The notes under the pieces were generated by a model. It was not told where the DNA came from. It did not search any database and saw nothing but the letters and a program-made list of their open reading frames with translations. A stretch of DNA of 43,072 nt from positions 1-43,072 of the forward strand of contig ONEL01000022.1 in the NCBI GenBank assembly GCA_900316835.1, given 5' to 3'. The DNA is from an uncultured Prevotellaceae bacterium (lineage in GTDB: Bacteria > Bacteroidota > Bacteroidia > Bacteroidales > Muribaculaceae). Below are positions 1 to 9,246 of this stretch, piece by piece. Numbering within the stretch: the stretch's first letter is position 1; each line of letters starts with the position of its first letter. The position numbers and the translations under genes were made by a program.

Positions 1-68
1 TCCGCTTTCTGAGGTTCCCCTACTTGCGAGTATTCCTCAAAATTTATATAACCTTCTTTCTGTGACAT
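1..68 (-). CDS. N-terminus of a gene running off the left edge, possibly Fic-family
   Basis: An ATG at 66-68 on the minus strand opens a frame with no stop to the window edge (22 codons, beginning MSQKEGYINFEEYSQVGEP). It starts 16 bases after the stop of the HEPN-type gene and has the same orientation, so it is probably the next gene of the defence operon. The opening, with a short acidic-aromatic stretch followed by GEPQKA, resembles the N-terminus of Fic-family AMP transferases of gut Bacteroidales as I remember them. The Fic motif (HPFxxGNG) would lie outside the window, so the family call is only a guess. Confidence 0.4.
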   Translation of the reverse strand, partial: MSQKEGYINFEEYSQVGEPQKA

Positions 69-84
69 ATCTTATAACGTATTA

Positions 85-1851
85 TCAAGTTGCTTTATTA
101 CCATATTCTGTTGAAACACCCTCTGTCGCCATCAGTGGCTCTTCCTCTGGTATATTCATTGCACTAATCTTTAACAAACAATGAAGAATGGTTATTGCAT
201 TATTCATTGAATAATCTGATAATGAAGTGAAGCCATGAGCTATATTATTCCTTAAGTTCTTTCCTTGTTTGGTAAGAATACCTCTAAGCATTTTTAAGGA
301 TGCGGGAGAAATGACGACTCTTTTTTTACGCATTTGATACTCTTCAATTTTATCAAATAGTTGCTCTAATAGAATCTCATCATGACTTTTTTCTTTGACT
401 GTATTAATTAACAAATGTCGGCAAGCATCTCTTAGGCATCCTTCAATCTTTGTGACTAAGGAGTCAATCGAACAAATATAGTTCCCCTTATAATCACCTT
501 CACTCATTATTTCAGAAGTGATGTCTAAACAGATTGAGTGTATAGCAGGACGTATAACATCTATCCATGACTCTTGTGATTCTCTGAGGCTTCTGTTTAT
601 AGTTAATCGACCTCTTCCTAACCAAGTTGAAGAGAGATATTCGCATAATTTAGTTCCAGAAAATGAGCCATTCTCAATAAGTTTCTTTAAAGATATAAGA
701 ATAGGGCATAAAGTTATCAATTCATATTGATTATGATACTGAAGGCTCATGATTTTGGGACTATAAAAGCCGTTTCCAGAATGGGGGTTGCCATTGGTAT
801 CAATAAATGTAGTCCTTATGCCTAGTTTCTTGAAATCCGACAATAAAGCTTGTCCATCAAAACTCTCCGGAGGGAGTATTGAATCATCCATAGCTAATGT
901 CATAAATGGGAACTTACTATTTTGAAGAGCTAAAATAGCAGGTTGAAAAACATAATTAGGGACAGAGCAAGACTGAGTATAACATTCCATCCCTTTTCCT
1001 TCAATTTTGGCAATTAGGAATTGCTTATAACACGCTTCTGCCTCTTTCTGAAAACCTCCATTTTCTAAATAGATACTTTTGTTGAGTAAGTTTTCCAACA
1101 ATGTACTATCTAATGGATGCTGCCGAATAATAATGTCTTCGTTTTCAGCGAGTCTATGATATATCTCCCCAATTAAATCATTCTTTCTTTTAGGAATGCA
1201 CCTTAATAGAAGATTATAATAATTGCTGTTATCTTCGTAAGATTCAGAAATACCACTCAATAATTGATGCTTATTCGACAGTGTCTCAACTTGTGTTGCT
1301 TTTATGAATGCAAACGAATATGCATTGACTATGAGTCTGAACTTTAGCATCAACACATAATCAGAAGAAAGTACATTATCAATAGCATCAAATACATCCT
1401 TTTCACGATGTTTGTATGTTTTACTATTATAGATAAGTGATTTCAGAACCCATGATAAATCTGTTTCTTTGTACTCTTTCAGATTAGAAACGACTTTAAG
1501 ATAATTATCAATGATTTTATCTGCATATTTCGATGTCTTTTTCCCCTGAGCATTGGATACCACATCGTAATAATAACCTGCAACTATAGGTTCGTCAAGA
1601 ATATTAAATCGTGATTCTTCAAGAAATATTATATCCTCTTTTGATAGCTGGACAAAATCATGGAAAGGTGTATATTCACGTGTCATTGGGCCATAATTCT
1701 GACCGCACAACAATACTTTATAGTCTGCCAAACACAATGATTCAGCATCCTTGTTTGAAAGGATTTCTCCCTTTGATACACGTAATAAGTCGAATCTGTC
1801 AGTAAAACACTTCAGACCATTTAAACTATCTATGAATCGATTACCTTTCAT
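85..1851 (-). CDS. DUF4209-like protein with C-terminal HEPN motif
   Basis: A 588-aa soluble protein with no signal peptide or membrane segment. Residues 534-539 read RNNIAH, followed by G. This R-X4-H signature in a helical C-terminal region is the catalytic motif of HEPN ribonucleases and matches the end of DUF4209-type proteins. The preceding 500 residues are helical and I do not recognise them. It follows the DUF262 gene after 62 bases in the same direction, at the distal end of a type III restriction-modification cluster. A role as an RNA-cleaving abortive-infection effector is therefore plausible but inferred. The gene is clearly more AT-rich than the housekeeping genes to the right, as expected for transferred DNA. 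The HEPN motif is visible; the DUF4209 family name is from memory of the RN.IAHG pattern. Confidence 0.65.
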   Translation of the reverse strand: MKGNRFIDSLNGLKCFTDRFDLLRVSKGEILSNKDAESLCLADYKVLLCGQNYGPMTREYTPFHDFVQLSKEDIIFLEESRFNILDEPIVAGYYYDVVSNAQGKKTSKYADKIIDNYLKVVSNLKEYKETDLSWVLKSLIYNSKTYKHREKDVFDAIDNVLSSDYVLMLKFRLIVNAYSFAFIKATQVETLSNKHQLLSGISESYEDNSNYYNLLLRCIPKRKNDLIGEIYHRLAENEDIIIRQHPLDSTLLENLLNKSIYLENGGFQKEAEACYKQFLIAKIEGKGMECYTQSCSVPNYVFQPAILALQNSKFPFMTLAMDDSILPPESFDGQALLSDFKKLGIRTTFIDTNGNPHSGNGFYSPKIMSLQYHNQYELITLCPILISLKKLIENGSFSGTKLCEYLSSTWLGRGRLTINRSLRESQESWIDVIRPAIHSICLDITSEIMSEGDYKGNYICSIDSLVTKIEGCLRDACRHLLINTVKEKSHDEILLEQLFDKIEEYQMRKKRVVISPASLKMLRGILTKQGKNLRNNIAHGFTSLSDYSMNNAITILHCLLKISAMNIPEEEPLMATEGVSTEYGNKAT

Positions 1852-1913
1852 ACTATTTCATGTGCAATCTATGTCAATCCATTATCCCATCTATGGAGAA
1901 CATATTGTCATCA

Positions 1914-3734
1914 TCAAATAAGCGCTACGCCATACTCTCGAATTGTATCTTCACTGTCCAATCCTGCAACTGTCTTACCTGTTGCTTTTTCGATACATTT
2001 GAGAATCTGTTTAGTCCTATCAATAAAATAGTCATCGAAGTTATCAGCAGAGAGATAACCATAATTGATCTTATGTGATTCAATGGCTTTTACAATCTTT
2101 TCGTCATCTAACCCTTTTCCTGCCATCGTCCTGATATAGATACTTGGGGCATGACCACCTATTGATCTGTTGGAACTGGCATAAATAGGAGTCTTGTTGA
2201 TAACAGAGTTCCATTTTTTTGCGGGATAATTTTGGCTTTTACAATACGCTTGGGGGAAGATATGGTGAATGTCAGCCTCTTCATCAATATACGATGCAAT
2301 ATCCATGCGATTACCCGTCATAAAGTCCAATGGCGAATCCTGTAAGATCAATGCCATGATTCCCTTGTAGGCAGCACTATTACGTGTCTGCATCGTCAGA
2401 AGTCGTGTGGGTTGCAGACTTGCTCTATATACAGTATCAGGCATATCGCCACCATTCATCCATCTCAGCACACCCTGAATATCTAATGCAAAGCGAGCTT
2501 CATTGGCTCCGCCATACTGCTCACCGAATACACCACACCAGTACCACTTTGCCAGTTTTTCTTGATTGGGGCCAAGTGCAAGCAGATGCCCATTGTCTCT
2601 GTCGTAAGAGAAAATGGCAGCAAGAGGGGTCAATTGCGATGAATAAGGGAGGTCTCGTGAACGGAAGATTCCCTGATGTACGAGGAAATCTGCTGCTTCG
2701 CAAAAGCCCAGTACCAGCGAATCGCGATGTTTCTTATAATCTTCCAAATCAAGTTTTAGAATATCCTTCTTTTTACAAGTGACTGCTATGCGTTCATCAT
2801 CGCCAGAGTTAATTCTTCGATAATATGAGACAAGCAATGTCATTGCAGCTAAAAAATTAGCACCTGTTATCTCTGTCAGCAGTTCGCCATTAACTTTACT
2901 CTTAAACGTTGACTGTGCATTCTCCCAATCATCACGCAACTTGAAACCGTCGGCAGCGAAGGTTGCTGTAACCAGTTCGAACACAGTCAAAGGTACACCA
3001 CCAGTATTGACATTCTCGAAAATCTGACATACAGCCTCTTTGGGCGTTTCTTTGTCAAGCTGAATAACTGGCATGTTATAGGCAATGATAGGGCGTAGAA
3101 TCTTCTGCGAGAATTCTCGGAACAGCAGGCTGTATTCCCTGTTGTTGCCATAATACTCCTCCATTTCATACCGCCAATCATCAGTATCATTGGGCGAAAA
3201 CGTGATATTCAAAGGGAACATCAGGTTCTCAAACTCTTTCTCTTTTGTAGATAAATCCAAGAGAATCGTTCTGCCAATGTCTGTAGTCAACTGTTTCTTT
3301 TCGGAAACAGAGATGATGGCATCGAGACGATCAGTATTAGTGTCAAGACATTTCTTGATGTCAAGATAGTAATAGCGTTTGATGGTCTTATCACGTTCAG
3401 TTTCCAAACGAGTAATCGTAGCGCCTTTACTTTTCAATACCTGATATAGTGTAGTAAGTCGTTGCTGCCCGTCAAGTACCAGCCATTCTGGTGTAACCTC
3501 TTCTGTAGAAGTTACACCTTCAAACTTCCTATAACTAAATCTAACCTGCTCACCGCCATTTGCCAGGAACATTGCTGCCCCCATAGGGAAGCCAGATGTA
3601 ATACTCTCTATGAGCTTACATATCTTGGTGTCATCCCATACCCAGCTGCGCTGAAAGTCTGGCAACTGCGCTTTGCCGTCCTCTACCATCTTCAAGAGGT
3701 CGTCCAACTTCTTATCGTGTGATTCTACTGCCAT
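1914..3734 (-). CDS. DUF262 (GmrSD-like) protein with C-terminal HNH-type motif
   Basis: A 606-aa protein. The N-terminal DUF262 domain is shown by LPDFQRSWVWDD (about residues 24-35) and DGQQRLTT (88-95), the ParB/Srx-like NTP-binding signature of this family. Residues 490-494 read HHIFP, the histidine motif of the DUF1524/HNH nuclease half, followed by an Asn-rich stretch (NSVINKTPIYASSNRS). The two-domain order is that of GmrSD-type type IV restriction enzymes, which combine NTP hydrolysis with nuclease cleavage of modified DNA. Here the gene lies 16 bases downstream of the type III methyltransferase, so it was probably co-transferred and co-expressed with it. Whether it attacks modified phage DNA or assists the type III system cannot be told from sequence. 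Both key motifs look intact. Confidence 0.85.
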   Translation of the reverse strand: MAVESHDKKLDDLLKMVEDGKAQLPDFQRSWVWDDTKICKLIESITSGFPMGAAMFLANGGEQVRFSYRKFEGVTSTEEVTPEWLVLDGQQRLTTLYQVLKSKGATITRLETERDKTIKRYYYLDIKKCLDTNTDRLDAIISVSEKKQLTTDIGRTILLDLSTKEKEFENLMFPLNITFSPNDTDDWRYEMEEYYGNNREYSLLFREFSQKILRPIIAYNMPVIQLDKETPKEAVCQIFENVNTGGVPLTVFELVTATFAADGFKLRDDWENAQSTFKSKVNGELLTEITGANFLAAMTLLVSYYRRINSGDDERIAVTCKKKDILKLDLEDYKKHRDSLVLGFCEAADFLVHQGIFRSRDLPYSSQLTPLAAIFSYDRDNGHLLALGPNQEKLAKWYWCGVFGEQYGGANEARFALDIQGVLRWMNGGDMPDTVYRASLQPTRLLTMQTRNSAAYKGIMALILQDSPLDFMTGNRMDIASYIDEEADIHHIFPQAYCKSQNYPAKKWNSVINKTPIYASSNRSIGGHAPSIYIRTMAGKGLDDEKIVKAIESHKINYGYLSADNFDDYFIDRTKQILKCIEKATGKTVAGLDSEDTIREYGVALI

Positions 3735-3750
3735 AGTTATTTACTTTCAT

Positions 3751-5625
3751 TTATAGAACATATATTGTTTCGTCACCGCAGATGTTGCGGATTTTCATGC
3801 GGAGGGGTTTCTGGTCGCACTTGATGGTAGCATCCCAACAGTCTTGAGTCTTCTTACCGTTTAGGATGACATAGCCAAGGCGGTCAATCTTCACTTCTGC
3901 ATCGCTGTGCCAGGGGGCTTGTTTGTCGGCGGTGGAGCTGTCGAGGCTGATCCACTCGATGGTCTCCAGTCCTTCGTCGCTAATCTCTATGGGCTTAAAT
4001 GCCTTGCCTTTGGCTATGGACTGTTGCTGACCTTTCATGTTCACTTCCTCAATCTTGCGCAGCACACGGTCACTGTGGAAACTCTTTAGTTCCACCTTCC
4101 ACCCTTTGAAAAGGTTGTCTTGGGTTTCCGTTAATTCCCACTCGGATTCATCTTCCACCACCACTTCGTCCAGCACTTGCTTCAGGTCACGCAGTTCAAT
4201 CTCGATGGTGGTTTGGTTGTTCTGTTCCTTAATAAATTGCTCTATCTCATCGCGGTCGGTGATGTCGATGTAATAGACAATGACACGCTTGGTATCATCT
4301 GGCAGGTCAGGCAGTGCCTCGCGAATGATGCGGTTCATCAGCGGTTTGTCGAGTAGACGGGTACTGCTGTCCATCAGATTTGGCAGATAGACGGGCATCA
4401 TTCCGTGCTGGGTATCTACGATGCTACCTTCCCAGAACTTATCCAATGCATCTTCATTGCGCAGGCCTTTTATTAGGCTCTTCAGTTTATCCATTGTCTG
4501 GACGGGGTTGCGATAGAGCGACACGCCGTCTTTTACTTCCAAAACTTCAAACTCTGCACCTTGTTCTATCAGTTTATCTCGTGTCACCTGTATACTATTG
4601 ATGCCGATGTCCGTGTGAATGAATCTCCTGTTTAATCTATTTGCAACGCGAGCTGTTGTACCACTTCCGCCAAAGAAATCAGCTACAAGCATATTTTCTT
4701 TGCTACTTGCGCTTACGATGCGCTCTATAAGAGCTTCCGGTTTCTGAGTTGCATACCCAACAGGTTCCTCTTTATCCGCAGGTTGAAGCATCGACATTCG
4801 CCATACATCATCAATGGTTATTTCATCAGAATCAATGTATATCACCTTTCCATTTTCATCTTTTGCATTGACAAGTTTCTGAGTTTCTTTGTCCCATACG
4901 CGTTTAATTTGCTTTGTGGATTTATCTCGTTTTTCTTTGATAGGCTGGAATAGATAATCGTCGGACTTGCGATACAAGAAGATGACATCATGGTTAGAAG
5001 CAAATCGATTAACGTTGCCTTGCATTTTATTATAGTAATGCCAAACTATTTCGTTTATAAAATTGCTTTCTCCAAAGATTTCATCCAATAATATCTTTAC
5101 ATAGTGACCAATATGCCAATCCAGATGCACATATATGCTTGCCTCATCGCTCATAATGCTCTTGATGGCCATCAGGTTCTCGTACATCCAGTTTAGGTAG
5201 CGCTCTTTATCCCATACGTCACCATACATCTTTTCCTCGAAAGCTTTCAGTTCCTCAATATCGAGTTCCGTTTCTGCCTGCTTGATAGCTGCCGCCACCT
5301 TGGGATTGCGACGAATATACACCTTCTTGGCATAGTCGGCACCACTGGCGAAAGGTGGATCAATATATACAAGGTCAACCTGAACACCTTTGTCTTTGAG
5401 ATAGGCACAAGCCGAAAGGCATTCGCCACGAATCACCAGATTGTTGGAATTTTGGCCTATCTGCTCTTTCAACTCCATCTCGTAAAGGGGCATACCACGC
5501 TGCACTCGCTCCAGAACCTGGTCGTTGTCACGATAGCGCAAAACTCGCTTGGTGCGAACGAAATTGTCTAATACTGCTTGACCTTCAAGCGTATTGGGAA
5601 AATAGGGAACATATTTTATAGCCAT
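3751..5625 (-). CDS. mod: type III restriction-modification DNA methyltransferase (Mod)
   Basis: A 624-aa adenine-N6 methyltransferase. The catalytic motif IV DPPF is at 89-92 and the SAM-binding motif I FGGSGTT at 318-324. Motif IV before motif I defines the beta class used by type III Mod subunits. The long stretch between them (about 190-290) should contain the target-recognition domain. The C-terminal 270 residues match the Mod tail that contacts Res. Mod methylates one strand of an asymmetric site and is also needed by Res for recognition. It starts 12 bases after the end of the res frame and precedes the DUF262 gene by 16 bases, so res, mod and the DUF262 gene form one operon. No frameshift and no simple-sequence tract indicating phase variation was seen. 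Length is normal for the family. Confidence 0.92.
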   Translation of the reverse strand: MAIKYVPYFPNTLEGQAVLDNFVRTKRVLRYRDNDQVLERVQRGMPLYEMELKEQIGQNSNNLVIRGECLSACAYLKDKGVQVDLVYIDPPFASGADYAKKVYIRRNPKVAAAIKQAETELDIEELKAFEEKMYGDVWDKERYLNWMYENLMAIKSIMSDEASIYVHLDWHIGHYVKILLDEIFGESNFINEIVWHYYNKMQGNVNRFASNHDVIFLYRKSDDYLFQPIKEKRDKSTKQIKRVWDKETQKLVNAKDENGKVIYIDSDEITIDDVWRMSMLQPADKEEPVGYATQKPEALIERIVSASSKENMLVADFFGGSGTTARVANRLNRRFIHTDIGINSIQVTRDKLIEQGAEFEVLEVKDGVSLYRNPVQTMDKLKSLIKGLRNEDALDKFWEGSIVDTQHGMMPVYLPNLMDSSTRLLDKPLMNRIIREALPDLPDDTKRVIVYYIDITDRDEIEQFIKEQNNQTTIEIELRDLKQVLDEVVVEDESEWELTETQDNLFKGWKVELKSFHSDRVLRKIEEVNMKGQQQSIAKGKAFKPIEISDEGLETIEWISLDSSTADKQAPWHSDAEVKIDRLGYVILNGKKTQDCWDATIKCDQKPLRMKIRNICGDETIYVL

Positions 5626-5637
5626 AGCTTTGTATAT

Positions 5638-6906
5638 TTACACATTAAAGAAATTATTGATAGCAGCAAGGGTCTTCTTTCGACGCTGCTCAGGGGTGAT
5701 GGTATCCTCCAAGTAGAGGAAGTCAAAACGCTGGTAGCCAAACTTGTCGTTGTTCTTTTTGACGAACTCCGACATGAAGTCGAGTTTGTCCTTGAATTTA
5801 GCAGCAAAGCCCTCGCCCTTGGTCTCGATGATGATAACCTTGTCTATCTGCTTCTGTTTATTCCGGCTGAGCAAAAGAAAGTCGGGCACATATCTTCCAA
5901 TGTATCGCCAATTAGTGCCAACACGTTTGTAGCAGTCAATCTTGAACTCTGTCAGTGTATCGTCGCCGTTGAAATAGACTTCCAACGCCTTTTCCTTTAT
6001 CAACGGCAGAAGTTCCTGAGACAGGAAATGCTTCTCCAGACCGCTATCGAAGCGGTAAGGCAGATAGTGGTAGGTTTGGTTACGTTCGGGATGTGGGTCT
6101 GGTTTTGGATTACGCAGTGCTGACACATCTATGCCCAAAGCCTCCAGTTCGGCTATCTTAGCCTTCTGTTCAGCCGTCAACTCTTGCTGAGGAGGTTTCT
6201 CGTCCCAAGTTATAATTTCGTGTACAGCCTGCTGATCTGGGAAGAACTTTTCGCAGTCTTGGGTAGGTGATGTCAGCCGCTCAATCTGCAACAGACTGGC
6301 TTGCTCTGGAAGAATTTCCTCTTTCGTCGTAAAGTCCCGTCTGGGTGCAAAGGCCTGACGGATAAGCGAACGGACGCGCTGATGATTGTATTTCTCGTTC
6401 TCTATCAACACGCCATCCTTCTCCGTGGTAATCATTGCGAAGATGGCCTGTAACTCTGCTTCACATTTTTTCAAGTCGGCCACCGTCACCATGCCGAAGC
6501 TCTCCTTGGCTATCTGGTAGAGCCACCAGCGGAAGGATGTGTGCACCTCTTCTTTGCTTTCCTGCTCAACGGAAGCAATCAGATTGCCTTCCATATCCTG
6601 CTGATGAATCAGGGATATGTCTGCCAGAGCCAGGATATCCTCGTTTTGTAATCGCAGGGCAGGATTGTTGGCATCGTCGATGATGAGTGTCTCGTAGCTA
6701 ACCTTCAGTTGGTAGAAGTCTATCTTAGGCACCTGCATGTGCTCCATACGTGAGAAGCGATCTATCAGTTTAGGTTCCAAGTTCGACTTTCCTCCAAACT
6801 CTTTCAGCGTGATATTCTGCTGTTGTGTTTCTCTGCATTGAACTTGTTGAGCCAGATAAGGGCTGTTTCCTGACTGTTCTTTGTCACCTGACGCAGACAG
6901 CGGCAA
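5638..6906 (-). pseudogene. res: type III restriction subunit Res, C-terminal part (after frameshift)
   Basis: This open frame holds the C-terminal part of Res. Its first ~35 codons, down to about 6826, overlap the upstream fragment out of frame and are not real; homologous sequence begins at QQQNITLKEFGG. It contains the end of the helicase region and the endonuclease domain, with VPDFLLL followed some 15 residues on by IIETKG, a PD...ExK nuclease pattern. Joining this frame to the upstream one by restoring a single base near 6826 gives an uninterrupted product of about 943 aa, the normal size of Res. No promoter or good start is evident here, so this half is probably not made as a useful protein. 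A sequencing or assembly error is the alternative explanation. Confidence 0.8.
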
Positions 6907-8468
6907 GAGGTCTGGAGCACCATGTTCGTGGGGCAGACTCCCTTTTGCGGTAAGATAACACCCGTCAGGCTTTTGCAGTCCCAGCCCTCCTTGCCAATCT
7001 GTACAAGGAGTACAATTTTGTATTTTGAAATAGAAGTGTCGAGCGAGGCAAAAGCTGTCTCAGAACCTTCATGTTGAGGGTACTGCTTATTGCCACCGTG
7101 ATAAGGCAGGATAGTGTCTGTGGGGTTCAGTCCGTAGGTTGCTACTATCTCTGAAACCAATGGGTAGATGATTTCTTCGAGCGTCTCAATCTGACCGCAG
7201 TAGATGGCCAGTTTGGCACAAGTTCCATTGGCATACACAGTGTCCCGATACTTGTCAAGGAACTCATGTACACCATTGGTGACGATGGTCTGGGTGTCAT
7301 TATCCTCAAACTTCACATCGGGATTCTTCAGAAAGTTGCCGATGCCATCTACCAATGGATAATAATACACCACGTTGGCCAGGTCGGTATTCTTGATGGT
7401 CAGTGCATCTGATATCTTCAGCGGTTCTACGCTATCCAGATAAGGTGTACCTGAGAAGCCGAGTACGGAGTTGAACGTATGCTTCTCCGTCCATTTGCTG
7501 ACCACCTGACGGAGTTTGATTTCGCCGTCGGCTGCATGGTGCACCTCATCGATATAAACAGCAAGATGCGGAATAGACCCTATGAGTTCTCGCAACTCGT
7601 TGGCCAACTCCATGCGCTTCAGCTCTTCTTCTGTGAAGAGCGATGGGTCTTGATTATTTGACAGACGGTCGAGAATGACTTTTTCTGCATTGGTGATGGC
7701 CACCAATCCCTTCAAATCTTCGAAAGGCTGGTGATTGTTTATCTTCTGGGCATTGGGATTCTTGATGCGATTGCTCTTGTTTGCAGTTTTCTGCTCATCC
7801 AAAATTTCGAACTTGATAAGGCGGCGCAACTCTGTGGCCGACGGTTCAGGAATGATCCATGAGGGGTCGAATTCCTTGATATGTTTCAGACTTGGAACAA
7901 TCGATGACTTCAAGCCCGATGGTGCCATTACCATAAAGTTGTGGGCAAAGGCAGGATTGTTCGGTTCATTTTGGGCAAAGTAGAGATCGAGATAGATGAA
8001 TGCTGCCATCAGATAAGTCTTGCCAGCTCCCATAGGCAGACTAAAGAGGTAGTCGGTATAGGTGACTCCGTAGAATATCTTCTGGAATATGGCCTCGTAG
8101 TCTATCTCGTCAGCATGCTGCTTGATATATTGCTCCAGTTCCGGAGCCAGTTGCTTGCCTTTCTTGTCGTGTAGGCACGAATACTGGAACAGAGCCACAG
8201 CAGCCTTTTTGGTGCTGAATATCTGACGGGCAGTCTCTGTCAGCTCCACCTGCCCGATATTGGTGTCGTTGAACACACCATCGACGAAGAGCCGCCACAG
8301 AGGTTGGTTCTTGCAGGCTATCTTCAGAAACAAGTATGTCTTGATGGCCTCCAACTGAGCGTCACGCATCATGCCCCGTTGCACAATATACTGCAACAGT
8401 TCTTTAATGGTGCATTCCTCAGATGCCAGCCATTCGTTACGTTTATTTTCTATCAGTTTATAAAACAT
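6804..8468 (-). pseudogene. res: type III restriction subunit Res, N-terminal helicase part (truncated by frameshift)
   Basis: A 554-aa frame carrying the superfamily 2 helicase core of Res. Walker A GAGKT is at 147-151, the DEAH-box equivalent DEVHH at 307-311 and motif III SGTP at 339-342. A late motif around QTSCRCLRQV lies near the end. The frame ends with a short wrong-frame tail (about the last ten residues, NSRISR) because one base appears to be missing near 6826. The product therefore lacks the nuclease domain, which continues in another frame in 5638-6826. It begins 50 bases after the XRE gene and leads the operon with mod. If the frameshift is real, the host keeps methylation but has lost type III cleavage. 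Confidence 0.88.
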
Positions 8469-8518
8469 GATTTTATCTTGGTGATTTCCTTATGTCATTC
8501 ACTGCTATTCATTTCGTT

Positions 8519-8749
8519 CTACTTTGACTCTTTAGAAAGCAGATATGATTTGTATTCACGTACCAGCAACTCCCGTATATCAACCTTCAACAAATCGGCT
8601 ATTTTAAGGATTGTGGCGAGGTCGGGTTGAGAAGAGTTGGTACACCACTTGCTGACAGTAGATGGGGTGACACCCATTTCACTTGCCAGCCACCGAGCTG
8701 TTTTCTTCTTCTCGAATAAAACCATCTTTATTCGGTTAATATCTTCCAT
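8519..8749 (-). CDS. XRE-family HTH transcriptional regulator
   Basis: A 76-aa single-domain protein with a Cro/C1-type helix-turn-helix. The region ARWLASEMGVTPSTVSKWC (about 18-36) contains the turn and recognition helix, and ATILKIADLLKVDIRELL (45-62) is the closing helix pair typical of this family. It is the first gene of the leftward operon that continues with res and mod. Small XRE proteins in this position act as controller (C) proteins that time restriction against methylation or repress the cluster. That role is inferred from position. A perfect 12-bp palindrome lies just upstream of the start codon and may be its own operator. Confidence 0.88.
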   Translation of the reverse strand: MEDINRIKMVLFEKKKTARWLASEMGVTPSTVSKWCTNSSQPDLATILKIADLLKVDIRELLVREYKSYLLSKESK

Positions 8750-8751
8750 AT

Positions 8752-8786
8752 ATTATATATAATGTAATGTTTACCCTGCAAAGGTA
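8752..8786 (-). promoter_or_regulatory. promoter -7 box and palindromic operator candidate before the XRE gene
   Basis: On the minus strand TACCTTTG (8779-8786) matches the Bacteroidetes -7 consensus TAnnTTTG. No convincing TTTG was found at the -33 distance. Between it and the start codon lies ATTATATATAAT (8752-8763), a perfect palindrome in the leader, well placed for autoregulation by the XRE protein. AT-rich palindromes are easy to get by chance, so the operator call is weaker than the promoter call. Confidence 0.45.
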
Positions 8787-9115
8787 GTGAAAAATTTTCA
8801 ATTTCTACTGCTCTCTTTTAAATAATCGTGGTTATGCGCCCCTATTTTATGCTTTTTTATGTGTTTTTTGCTGTTCAAACACCTACCAAATGTGATTTTC
8901 TTGATGATTAGCTTGGGGCAACTCCAAACCACATACCTAAATCTGGTATCTGGTTTACTTCTCCTGCTTGCCGCTTTGAGATAATGCTCCTTGTTTTCGC
9001 TGTAATCTTTGCGAAAACATTTCTTGAAATCACAAATAATCTCTCTACGTTTCAGAAGCTCACGCGAGGTCACTTTTGTCTCAAAAAGGTCACTTGAAGG
9101 TCACCGATAAAAGAA
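8787..9115. other. stretch without a convincing gene at the end of the defence island
   Basis: No confident gene is present. One open frame (8798-9073, minus, 91 aa, very basic, ending SRN) has no recognisable family and no promoter, and I do not call it. The right end contains three GGTCAC hexamers in direct orientation on the plus strand (about 9068, 9088 and 9099), just before the terminator and the tRNA fragment, where integrase-arm or accessory sites could lie. That reading is speculative. Confidence 0.4.
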
Positions 9116-9116
9116 A

Positions 9117-9145
9117 AAGCACTTGCGAGAAACTCGTAAGTGCTT
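9117..9145 (-). terminator. rho-independent terminator downstream of the tRNA-Met fragment
   Basis: On the minus strand a 13-bp stem with one mismatch (AAGCACTTACGAG pairing with CTCGCAAGTGCTT, loop TTT) is followed by a run of Ts interrupted by one C. It begins 12 bases beyond the 3' end of the tRNA fragment and has the same orientation, so it is most likely the original tRNA terminator. Confidence 0.75.
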
Positions 9146-9156
9146 GATTATTAGTG

Positions 9157-9205
9157 TGGACCAGCCAGGGCTTGAACCTGGGACCTCCAGATTATGAGTC
9201 TGGTG
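9157..9205 (-). tRNA. tRNA-Met(CAU) 3' half only, attachment-site remnant
   Basis: Reading the minus strand, the anticodon stem-loop is complete (CCAGA, loop CTCATAA with anticodon CAT, TCTGG). It is followed by a 5-base variable loop AGGTC, a perfect T arm (CCAGG, TTCAAGC, CCTGG) and the 3' acceptor strand CTGGTCC plus discriminator A at 9157. Upstream of the anticodon arm there is no D arm and no complementary GGACCAG acceptor strand; the sequence instead becomes AT-rich. So this is exactly the 3' half of the gene, the part normally duplicated when an integrative element inserts into a tRNA. The CAU anticodon could also be tRNA-Ile (lysidine type). The fragment cannot be a functional tRNA. 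Confidence 0.85.
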
Positions 9206-9246
9206 AAATGTGGATTGCAATTATTATAATATCTAGATTAAAAACA

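Noticed and set aside
6804..6906. Programmed frameshift in res
   Set aside because: No slippery heptamer, homopolymer or repeat tract at the junction, and no stimulatory hairpin was evident; a mutation or sequencing error is simpler.
8798..9073. 91-aa basic open frame on the minus strand
   Set aside because: No family resemblance, no promoter, unusual composition, and it lies in DNA between an operon start and an integration boundary. Kept only as a mention.
9157..9205. Complete functional tRNA gene
   Set aside because: D arm and 5' acceptor strand are absent on the upstream side, so only the 3' half is present.
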